Origin: an uncultured Parabacteroides sp.
Lineage (GTDB): Bacteria > Bacteroidota > Bacteroidia > Bacteroidales > Tannerellaceae
Direction: 5' to 3'
Length of the DNA stretch: 64,000 bases
NCBI GenBank assembly: GCA_910577325.1
Contig: CAJTMR010000009.1
Location: 1-64,000 of the forward strand
In this document: positions 7,528 to 16,900 of the stretch, one piece after another
Position numbering within the stretch: the stretch's first letter is position 1
Layout: each line of letters begins with the position of its first letter
Notes under the pieces: model-generated
Seen by the model: only the letters and a program-made list of their open reading frames with translations
What the model was told of the DNA's origin: nothing
The model's database searches: none
Program-made: the position numbers and the translations under genes

Positions 7528-8778
7528 ATGCGCAGTACATTTTCCATATTACCGTACATCAACCGTAACAAGGTGAAAGCTGACGGCACGACCGCCGTCC
7601 TCTGCCGCATCACCATAGACGGCAAGAGTTCCACGATGACGACGGGCATCTATTGCAGACCGGAGGACTGGAACAGCAGCAAGGGAACCATCCGCACCGT
7701 CCGCGAGAACAACCGCTTGCAGGAGTTCAAGAAGTCCGTTGAACTTGCTTATGAGGATTCGTTAAAGAAACAGAACGTGGTGAGCGCAGAGATACTGAAG
7801 AACACGTTGGCAAGGAAAGCCGTCATCCCCACCAAGCTGCTGCAGATGGGCGAAAGGGAGCGTGAACGGCTGCTTGCCCGTTCAAAGGAAATAAACTCCA
7901 CGTCCACCTACCGCCATTCGGGATATTACCAGAAATACCTGAAAGACTATCTCACATCGTTGGGCAAGGAGGACATCGAGTTCAGCGACATTACGGAGGA
8001 GTTCGGCAGTTCCTACAAGGCTTTCATGAAGCGCAACAAGAATTTCAGCGCACAGCAAATCAACAAGTGCCTGTGCTGGCTGAGCAAGCTGGTGTACCTC
8101 GCCGTGGACTACGAGATACTCCGCGCCAACCCGTTGGAGGACATGGAATACGAGAAGAAGCCCGCGCCGAAGCACAGGCATATCAGCCGTGCGGAACTGA
8201 AAGCCATCCTTGAAACGCCCATGCTCGACCCGTTGCAGGAACTTGGGCGCAGGGCATTTTTGTTTTCAAGCTTCACGGGGTTGGCGTATGTGGACATCAT
8301 GCTGCTCCATCCGCACCATATCGGTGTGACGGCGGACGGCAGGCGTTACATCCGCATCAACCGCAAGAAGACCAACGTGGAGGCGTTCATCCCCCTGCAT
8401 CCGATAGCGGAGCAGATACTCGACCTCTACAACACGACGGATGATACGAAGCCCGTCTTTCCGCTTCCGAGCCGTGACGAGATGTGGTTCGAGATACACG
8501 AGCTGGGCGTGGCGATAGGACGGAAAGAAAACTTGTCCTACCATCAAAGCAGACACTCGTTTGGAACTTTCTTGATTTCGGAGGGCATACCCATCGAGAG
8601 CATTGCCAAGATGATGGGTCACTCAGGTATAAGGACTACCCAGCGGTACGCGGAGGTTACTGACAAGAAGATTTCAAAGGACATGGACAACCTGATGGCG
8701 ATCAGAATGATGTACGGAACGGGCAAATGGTACAAAAGACAAGAACTGCCAAAAGAAACAAACATTGATAATAAATAA
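7528..8778 (+). CDS. tyrosine recombinase / integrase 2 (tandem)
   Basis: The 416-residue protein has the same architecture as the gene before it: arm-binding domain (FSILPYINRNKVKADGTTAVLCRITIDG begins the SAM-like N-terminal family), core-binding domain, and catalytic domain with His339-x-x-Arg342 (YHQSRHSF), late His in MMGHSGIRTTQRY and Tyr374. The Arg I box reads TGLAYVD, again without Arg. Tandem pairs of such recombinases occur at the ends of Bacteroides conjugative and mobilizable elements, where they may act on different sites or jointly. Function in integration/excision is inferred from family and position. Confidence 0.93.
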   Translation: MRSTFSILPYINRNKVKADGTTAVLCRITIDGKSSTMTTGIYCRPEDWNSSKGTIRTVRENNRLQEFKKSVELAYEDSLKKQNVVSAEILKNTLARKAVIPTKLLQMGERERERLLARSKEINSTSTYRHSGYYQKYLKDYLTSLGKEDIEFSDITEEFGSSYKAFMKRNKNFSAQQINKCLCWLSKLVYLAVDYEILRANPLEDMEYEKKPAPKHRHISRAELKAILETPMLDPLQELGRRAFLFSSFTGLAYVDIMLLHPHHIGVTADGRRYIRINRKKTNVEAFIPLHPIAEQILDLYNTTDDTKPVFPLPSRDEMWFEIHELGVAIGRKENLSYHQSRHSFGTFLISEGIPIESIAKMMGHSGIRTTQRYAEVTDKKISKDMDNLMAIRMMYGTGKWYKRQELPKETNIDNK

Positions 8779-8786
8779 TATGAGGC

Positions 8787-9170
8787 ATGACAATGGAACG
8801 GGGAATAATCACAATCACAGAAAACGGGGCGGTTGCCATGCCGACCGCTCCCGTTTGGATGACGCAGCAGGAAATGTCCGATGCGTTCAACGTGTTCGGC
8901 TGCGACATCCGCAAGGCTATACACTTTATCTACAAAAACATGGAATTGTTGGAAAGCGAAACGAAGCGGTACATCAAACAGGACAACGGGATAAACTACG
9001 ATGTTTACAGTCTTGAAATGGTGATAGCCGTTTCCTTCAAGTTGAGAAGTAGGGAGAGCGTGGCTTTCCGGCGGTTCATCATGGGGAAACTATATGCCGC
9101 CAATCGGAAAGAACCGTTATATTTGTTCTTTTCGCCAGCGGCATATATACGAAAAGCCCCAAGTTGTTGA
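8787..9170 (+). CDS. small RhuM-like conserved protein of the element
   Basis: A 127-residue protein; the central part (residues 20-95: APVWMTQQEMSDAFNV, then YDVYSLEMVIAVSFKLRSRES, then AFRRFI) resembles the N-terminal domain of RhuM/virulence-RhuM family proteins, which combine a winged-helix-like fold with a Fic-independent unknown activity. The C-terminal 25 residues look unrelated to the family and may reflect truncation. It begins 8 nt after integrase 2 and is probably co-transcribed. Function unknown. A second Met at residue 3 is an equally good start. Confidence 0.65.
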   Translation: MTMERGIITITENGAVAMPTAPVWMTQQEMSDAFNVFGCDIRKAIHFIYKNMELLESETKRYIKQDNGINYDVYSLEMVIAVSFKLRSRESVAFRRFIMGKLYAANRKEPLYLFFSPAAYIRKAPSC

Positions 9171-9180
9171 TACGAAGGAT

Positions 9181-9232
9181 ATACGACCAGACAAGGTAAG
9201 GAATACGACCTGATGCCGTCTGGTCGTATTCC
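9181..9232. terminator. bidirectional terminator with two competing hairpins
   Basis: Between the convergent genes lie two mutually exclusive stems: ATACGACCAGA (9181-9191) with TCTGGTCGTAT (9219-9229), and GGAATACGACC (9200-9210) with GGTCGTATTCC (9222-9232). The 3' arm is shared, which gives an attenuator-like alternative. Confidence 0.65.
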
Positions 9233-9243
9233 CTTTGTTCAAA

Positions 9244-9546
9244 TTATGGATGCCGTCTGAACGCTTCCCTATAATTGGCGGCAAGCATCCGTTCGATGTC
9301 CGATTCCTTGTATAGAATCTTGCCGCCCAACTGGTAATAGGCGATTATGCCGTTGTTGCGGTAGTCCTGCAAGGTGCGTCGGCTCACTTTCAGCCGTGCC
9401 GACACCTCCTTGTCCGTCAGGAAGCGTTCACCGCCCAATGTCGGACGGCTGTTTGCCATAAAGTTCTCGATACCGTCCAGCAGACGGTCAAGGCTGTCGC
9501 CGAACTCGGCGACAAGCGCATGGTTCTTGGTAATCATTTCACTCAT
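9244..9546 (-). CDS. HTH excisionase-like protein (Xis2d-like)
   Basis: A 100-residue protein with a MerR/excisionase HTH (FLTDKEVSARLKVSRRTL, then QDYRNNGIIAYYQLGGKILYKESDIERML). In CTnDOT-type elements a pair of such small HTH proteins (Xis2c, Xis2d) controls excision and transfer genes. It overlaps its neighbour by 4 nt and is coded opposite to the integrases. Assignment to the Xis2c/Xis2d pair is by layout and fold, not by direct comparison. Confidence 0.82.
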   Translation of the reverse strand: MSEMITKNHALVAEFGDSLDRLLDGIENFMANSRPTLGGERFLTDKEVSARLKVSRRTLQDYRNNGIIAYYQLGGKILYKESDIERMLAANYREAFRRHP

Positions 9547-9839
9547 GCCATTGCAGATTTAGGTTTGTTCTCCACAGGCTTGACGATGCGCAATACATCC
9601 TCCGGTCGGTAAAACACCTTGTGGTTTATCTGCGAATAAGCCAGCGTGCCGTTGTCACGCAGCGTCTGCAAAGTGCGCGGACTGATGTTCAACTGTTGGC
9701 AGACCTCTTGGTTGTCCATCCAGCGGTTTAATGACTTGCCGCCTTGCTTGGCAAGGAGTTCGTTCACACGGTCTGAGAAACGGCTGAACTTTGCCGCCAT
9801 TTCCTCAAACGCTTCTTTCTGAAAAATCAATACTTCCAT
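9543..9839 (-). CDS. HTH excisionase-like protein (Xis2c-like)
   Basis: From the ATG at 9839 (MEVLIFQKEAFEEMAAKF) the protein is 98 residues; the upstream extension to 9923 is not protein-like. It has an N-terminal amphipathic helix and an HTH (WMDNQEVCQQLNISPRTL, then QTLRDNGTLAYSQINHKVFYRPEDV). It shares the fold of the next gene, with which it overlaps by 4 nt; together they form a two-gene excision/regulatory operon. Confidence 0.82.
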   Translation of the reverse strand: MEVLIFQKEAFEEMAAKFSRFSDRVNELLAKQGGKSLNRWMDNQEVCQQLNISPRTLQTLRDNGTLAYSQINHKVFYRPEDVLRIVKPVENKPKSAMA

Positions 9840-10137
9840 TGTCGATACTGTTTTTTTTACTGTTGATACTCGGTTTTGGACGCAAAGTAAATGGGCATTG
9901 CGCATCAAACGATGGGTTGGCACAATCGTGGCAGCTTGTGGCAGGGAGTGGCGTTTTCTGAGTTACTCCAAACCTATCCAACGAAATTTTGAGGGGAGCA
10001 AGTTTATGTTTTGGTGTCCCAAAACCGTCCGCTACACTTCCGAAAATGCCCCTCAGAAATGGCTGCAAATCCGTGGAAGGAAACTTGCACTCAGAAAAAA
10101 CACAAAGAAGATAATACAATAAAATAGGAACAATAAA
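9840..10137. other. intergenic region, divergent control region, no gene
   Basis: About 300 nt between the Xis-like operon and the transposase remnant. It has a GTGGCA-repeat stretch (near 9929-9945) and the end of what looks like CTnDOT-type backbone; after about 10100 composition shifts to AT-rich. No ORF or RNA is supported. Confidence 0.4.
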
Positions 10138-10530
10138 TTAGAAGGAATTATAGGATGAAAGAAAATAAACCCGTTGGTTGAATTGAATTAGCGCATATTT
10201 TATTTTCTCGATTGGATGTTGTCTGGCAAAATTTACATATTGTATGAAAGTCATAGCCGCAATTTTACCTGCCATGCGAGTAAAGAACCCGCGGGATTGT
10301 TTGGCATAGTTGTGAATCATCATGAGATTGTCATTGATCTGAGAGAAGACGGTTTCAATGCGTTCCTGAGGTGTTTGTAAGCCCATGAAGGAGACCTCCA
10401 ATTCTTTTGGTTCAGCCTACGCTTGCCGCAGTCATGTCGAAGGAATGGATTACGCCGCATATTCCGTAGACAGCGTGTAGTTTGTTTCCGTAATAGCATT
10501 GCCCTTGAGAGGAACGGTGTCCACAATCTG
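10138..10530 (-). pseudogene. IS982-type transposase remnant
   Basis: The minus strand encodes the C-terminal end of an IS982-family transposase: QERIETVFSQINDNLMMIHNYAKQSRGFFTR... KIKYAL. The preceding segment (HDCGKRRLNQKNW) continues in a different frame near 10400, so there is a frameshift, and the N-terminal catalytic part is missing. It marks the left edge of the AT-rich cargo block. Confidence 0.75.
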
Positions 10531-10603
10531 GCATTGTTCCCGTATTGTTATACTACGAATAACAAAAGTTGCTTATTTAATTTAAATTATTATCGGAACA
10601 TGA

Positions 10604-10633
10604 TAATTTTGTGGGCAAAAAACAGTAATTTTG
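10604..10633 (+). promoter_or_regulatory. twin -7 boxes upstream of the Xre operon
   Basis: Two direct copies of TAATTTTGTG start at 10604 and 10626, 22 nt apart. Each contains a perfect TAnnTTTG -7 box, and the first TTTG is spaced so that it could serve as part of the -33 region of the second. They lie 27-50 nt upstream of the Xre start and could also be operator repeats. Confidence 0.55.
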
Positions 10634-10659
10634 TGTCGTAATACATCAATTAAATCAAT

Positions 10660-10917
10660 ATGGGAAAAACAGGATGTCTGAATAGATTGCGTGTTGTCAT
10701 GGCAGACAAGATGCTTACTAATAAATGGCTAGCAGAACAAATGGGTATGTCGGAAATCACCGTATCGCGATGGAGATCCAACAAACTCCAACCCTCCTTG
10801 GCTCAATTAGTGGAGATTTCACGAATCCTTAAAGTTGAAGTTCAAGACCTCATAGAAATAAAATACAACGAAGAAAGTACACAACTGACAGAAGAAAATA
10901 AAATAGAGTACCGATAG
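10660..10917 (+). CDS. Xre-family HTH regulator
   Basis: An 85-residue cro/C1-type HTH protein: LRVVMADKMLTNKWLAEQMG, then MSEITVSRWRSNKLQPSLAQLVEISRILKVEVQDLI. This is a nearly bare DNA-binding domain with a short acidic tail. It ends 7 nt before the giant helicase gene, so it is the first gene of the cargo operon and a likely autoregulator of it, acting at the twin boxes just upstream. Small Xre genes heading a cargo operon are common in defence islands (context inference). Confidence 0.88.
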   Translation: MGKTGCLNRLRVVMADKMLTNKWLAEQMGMSEITVSRWRSNKLQPSLAQLVEISRILKVEVQDLIEIKYNEESTQLTEENKIEYR

Positions 10918-10924
10918 AATATTT

Positions 10925-13900
10925 ATGGCTACGATAACTCTTCAACAATACGCAAACCTAAAGAATGCCTCAATTGATGACATTCTTATCTATGCATCAC
11001 GCAAGGGTCTTTTCTTCCCGAAAGCCCCCGAGCATGTGATTGACGATTCTGACCTTAGTCGGCTGGAACCTTCAAAGAGTTCGGTCAACTCTTCTGCTTC
11101 ACCATACGAAGAGAGTAATGCCTTTACTTTTGAGAAGTTCCTAGACCAGAATTATGCAGAAGCCAATAAAGGTAAGATGTTTAAAGCCATAGCGTCTAAG
11201 GTATTGAACTATGGTGTATACGTTCAGTTTGATGGACATATAGGCTTTATCAAATTGGATGGACTGGCTTGGGGATTTCATAATGATGCAACAAGACTGA
11301 TAAAAGAGGGCGATGAGTTAGATGTTGTAATCCTTGAATTCAAGAGCAATAAAATCCAATTAAGCAGAAAACAACTTTTGACGGATCCGTTGGTGGAGAA
11401 TGCAGACAAGTTTCCTGTAGGCATGGTAGTTGAAGGTACCGTAGTAAATACTAATAAAAAACTTGCATATATAGATGTAGGCTTCGGCATAAGTGCAGAC
11501 TATAAACTGACCAAAGAGTTCAAACTGACTGAGGGTTGTAAAGTTTCATGTGTGGTTACGGATATCAACATGTCAACCCATCGTATGAGTGTAATAGTTC
11601 AAGAAGTTACATCTCAGCCAACAAGTACGATAACTGTAAAAAAGAAAACAGCTCCAAACGCATATGAGCCTATTATTGGCTTCGTCAAGTTCTTTGACAC
11701 AAAGAAAGATTTTGGTTTTATACTGGCAAACAACTACGGTGTTAGTTGTAATGAAACTGAACCTAATAGGATTATTGGCTTCTATCTGACGGGGAGTGAA
11801 TGGAAATCTGATTCTTATCCAAGAGATAACGAATGGGTCATTTTTACTCCAAAATCGGGCCGTAGAGGCTGGAGTGCAACTGATGTCAAGCGAATTTCAC
11901 CCGACTCGCATACTCTTTTAAAAGCCTTTGAGTACCGCGGTAAATTTGCTAGAATTGAGGGCTTTGACCAAAAGCACGATTCATACAACATAAATGTTAT
12001 AAATAAGGTTGTTAGCATCCTTGCGAAAGACGGAGTTAATCAAATTATAGTCAATACACTAACTGACTATATAGAACTCAGCAATGCAGACCAACGTGAC
12101 GCAATAATTGACGAACTGGTTTCTGATAAAGACACACGAAACTGTCTGTTAAACATAGTTACAAGTGGCATTGAGTTGAGTGAAACTGAAGGTACTGTAA
12201 GTCTGCGTAACAAAATGATATCATCTGTATTTGAAGAAGATTCGTATGATACAGATGTTATAGTCAAGCTGTGGAATGCAGGATATGATTTAGCAGACTA
12301 TTTTAACGAATTAAGATATGCTCTGAACTTGTGGGCAGAATCAGATTCAGGTAAAGGCTGCAAATTTCTGGATGCCATCAAGTTGGAAGGCTTTCAGAAG
12401 TTATATTTGGAAGAACATCTGCCACTAATCAACGACAGTCTCTTATTATTGCTACGTAAGGTATTTGATGAGAAGAACCTTCCTTCAACACTTAAAGAAA
12501 GAATACTCAATGCACGAATGACAAATAGCAACTTGGATTTGTCCGATGTACAACAACTATGGACTTCCGGTTATGACTTGTCGGGCTACTATGATGTTGT
12601 CAGGACTCTTATAGCCAAGAGTCTGGATGGACATAGGACGGAGTTAAGAACCTTTCTTGGCACTATAAAGTTGGAGGGATTGTCAGTTCTGTATTCATCG
12701 GACACCTTAGGATTCAGCAGCAATGATTTCATATTATTTCTTCGTAGTGTATATGGCAAAAAATTTGCTGAATATCTTGCAAAGGCAGAAAATCTCAAGG
12801 ATGAATATAAGGTTCTTTGCTTCCTTGATATCGTAGACATAAATTTACTGAACCGTATCTCATCTTGGGATGCGGTTGCAATTTGGTGCAATACACTTAA
12901 GCCCGCTCAAATGCTTGACTTTGTCAAGAATTATGTTGCGGTAGCCAATTTTGAAAACGAGAACTTCCTGGAGAAATTGGATGCCAAGCTAGTTGTAAAC
13001 GCAATTAAAACAGCCGAAGAGACGGAACAATATCAACTGCTTAAAGTTCTTCCTGACGATTACGCTAGGAATCTAGTTATAGAAGAGTTTGTTGAAACAA
13101 AGCTCTACAAGCAATTTGTGAAGGAATGGTGGAATACGGAAAAGGCTGAGGTACCCTACGTTGTATTTGACCTTGAAACGGATGGCGAAACAATCAAAGA
13201 GTTCGCCTTTCTTAAGGAGGATAACATGCGCAGTTATGAATCGGAGGATCAGCTCCGTTCGTTAGGTCGTGCTTTAAATCGGCAGGATATCGTAGTAGGA
13301 CATAATATCAAGGAATGGGATTTACCTATTCTGGCGAAGAAAGGAATCACAACCAACCAGTTTGTATGGGATACGCTGGAAATTGAGATCCTTCTTAACC
13401 CATGCCGATATGCCTATTCTCTACACACCAAGCACAATGCAGCGGAAGATACAGAACTCACCAATGAACTGTTTTGGAACCAACTATATCGCCTGTCAAA
13501 AGACAAATCACTTTGTGATAGCTTGAGAGATTTCTTACCAGCGCAGATTAACAATATTCTTGCCACTCTTCAGCAGGATATATATGCTGAATACTTTAAG
13601 AAGACTGCTAAAACATCCAAACAATTCTTTCAGGAATTGCGTTCTCTTGACTCAGAGGTGGAGAAAAAACTCAAAGAGATTGCCAAGCTGGGCACAGTAA
13701 GTAACTCTGATGCGGAGCGTGTGCTTCTGATTGCTCCAAAAAGTCTGTGGCCAAGAATAGCGCAATATATACCTGTGCAATATCCTTCTGACGCAACCGA
13801 AGACTACAAGGAAATCAACAGAGAAGTCCTAGATGAACATTCGTTAAACAATAAGTTGTGGAACTGCGTGCTAACACGTTTCTGTGACATATGTGCTACG

Positions 13901-16900
13901 CCACTCTTCTGCAACTTGGCTCAGTATCTTCGTGTGGAAAACGAGGGATCAAGTAAGATTACATTCACCGAAGATAGTTTGGCAGAGTATCTTACTAAGC
14001 CGAAGAGTAACATAGATTGCATTGATATCGATTCGTTCTCAGACAAAAAAATATATGATAACAAGTATGCTCGTATTTTTACCATAGGTGCGGAGCTTCA
14101 AGACCGCGTCCATAAATGCAAGGAGGCGAAAGAATGGAGTTTCAGAGAACTTATTGACAAGGAATGTAAGCTTCCTATGTCAATGGCTTCGAGTAACATT
14201 GCATTATTGACAGATGCAGATAAGACAAAACTTGGTATTGTTCAATCAGAATTAACAGCAAACGTATGGGCAGAAAGACAATCTAATGGTAATTTCGCCA
14301 TCTATCAGAATTTTCAATATCAGAAATATAGGAATGCGTTCTTAACTCATTTCGCCCCTGTGATGCCCGAGTTGGTGCCTTGGAAACTAAAGGGACAAGA
14401 TGTTGCCGATTCGAAGCTATATATGGTAAAAAGTCAGGGCACTACGTCGTTAGATGCTCCATCTTTCAGGGTAAGTCCTGCCTCAACAAACAGAAAAGCA
14501 TATTGGAATTACCAAATGACTTTACTGGCGAAGATACATGAACAGAATCCATTGCAGCCACTGATCTATATAATCAATGACGATAAAGAACTTGGTAGTG
14601 TAGAGGAATATGCCCGTAGTTGTGGATACTATGTACCTGCCACAGGTAGTGGCTTCCGTAAACTAGAGTATATTGGTACCCGCAGCAATGGTTTGGTAGT
14701 TATTACAAAAGAACAGTTCTTGGCAGGAATTGGTAATTATCGCTCTGACAAGGCGTTCTGTTACGTATGGGACAATATGGATATTGACCGTTATCTTATC
14801 ATGTGGGACAAACTTCCATTCGAAGGAGACTATGAGGATGGTGCAGAAAGTGATGAAGATGAAAAGTTCAAACGAACAACGGCTAGACAGTGCATACTGG
14901 CAGCATGGCCTATCTTTGAGCATTACTGCGCATTGGTGATGGCCAACCATAAGGACACCAACTTTTATATCATAGACCCATACTTTGAGGATTATTCTGG
15001 TCTGGCAAAAACTTGTCACGCCAGGGCTTCCGTATTCACTCTATGGAACAATGAAGAAGTTTATCGTGAATCTTTAGAAAAGGCAGGATTGTTCTTCAAG
15101 GACACACGTGGTATTGAAGAGCAGCTTGACTCTGCGTATCTCAAGAAAGTAATACTTGACAGTTGGGGATATGAAGATTGGAGAGAAGGTCAGGAACCTA
15201 TCGTTAAGCATATGCTTGAAAAGAAGGGAGATTGCATAATTTCTATTCCTACAGGAGGTGGCAAATCCATTTTGTTCCAAGGTCCTGCGCTTGCTCGTGC
15301 CATGACTTCAAACAGATTGACACTTGTAGTGAGTCCTTTGCGAGCTCTCATACAAGATCAGGTCGAGGAACTGCATGCGAAAGGGTTTGTCTGCAACGTA
15401 GATTACCTTAGTGGTGACCGTATGCAAGCTGAAACGCAACAAATTTACCGCAGAATTCAATCAGGTGAGATAGCTTTGCTGTATATCACTCCTGAAAGAT
15501 TCCGTGTGCGTTCGTTCATGGATGTTCTTTATCAGAGACTTCAAATGGATAGGGGTCTCGAATATGTAGTTTTCGACGAGGCGCACTGTATTTCTCAATG
15601 GGGACAGGATTTCCGTCCTGATTACAGGAATGCGGTTCAGTGGTGTGTTGACATGAAAAATAGCAAGAATGAATTTGATATAATGGTTGCCATGTTCTCT
15701 GCCACTGTGACCACCCAAGTCGAACAAGACTTCAAGTCGTATTTCCCTGACATTGTACGACTGGGGCAGAAACCTGAAGAGTATAATCCTATAAGAAAGC
15801 ATATTAGCATTTCTTTTTCCGTAACAAAGGGAAAGAACAAGAAAGATCAAGGACATGACCTTACGGCACGTGTAAATGCCATTAAGGACTACATCGAAGA
15901 CAACAAAATCGATTTTTCAAAGAGTTGCATGCTTGTATTCTGTCGTACTCATAACGAGTGTGAAGATACGGCAGAAGCACTGAATGAACTATGTAAGGCT
16001 GCGCCTGAAGGTTCTTTATTGGCTTCTTGTGCTGAGCATATCAGCTTTTTTCACGCAGGCCTAGATTCAACCCAAAGAAGCGATATCTATCGCCAGTTTA
16101 AAAACGCAGAAGAAGATCATGTGCCAGAAGACGAGCGCATAAACATACTTTGTGCGACAAAAGCCTTTGGTATGGGTATGGATATTCCCAATGTCCATTA
16201 TGTAGTGCATTACAACCCACCAGCAGTCCTGGAAGATTATCTTCAGGAGGTAGGTCGTGCTGGTCGTGATAAAGGTATGTATGAAGCTGCTTTTCCTGAC
16301 CGTAGTCAGATTCCGGCTTTGTGTATAACCTCTCCTGATGATTTCAGACATTTGAAAGATCTATTGGTTCGTAGTCAGATGAGTTGGTCAGATTTAACTG
16401 ATTGCAAGGATAAAATTTTGGCGTTCATTCGTAGATTCAAAACAATTGAGCAAGTAAAACTCAATCCAATAGTTGTGCCATATAACATCTGGATTAAGAA
16501 TGAAGAAAACGGCAAATTTCTAGATACAACGGCATCACGTCTTGCGTTCCATTGGCTGGAGCATATTGGATATGTTAAGTTGAAGTACCTCGACTTAGCA
16601 TATTTTGACATGACTATATCAAATAGAGAATTTCCTACTCAGAGTCAGAATTCAATTAATCTATTTGGAACATCTGTCGGGTATGGCAGACGGTATCAAC
16701 AAACGCCTTCTCACGAGGCAGCTAAGCTGGTGTTCGATTATCTGAAGCTACATGCTGAGAAGTTGGAAGAGAATTCACTGTTTCCCATTTCTGAGATGCG
16801 TAGGAGCTTTAAGCCGTATAAGCTTTCGTTTGTCAAAATCATGAATGCCATTCTGGATTGTATGAAGTGTAATCTCCTGACACTAAACGAACAGATGCGT

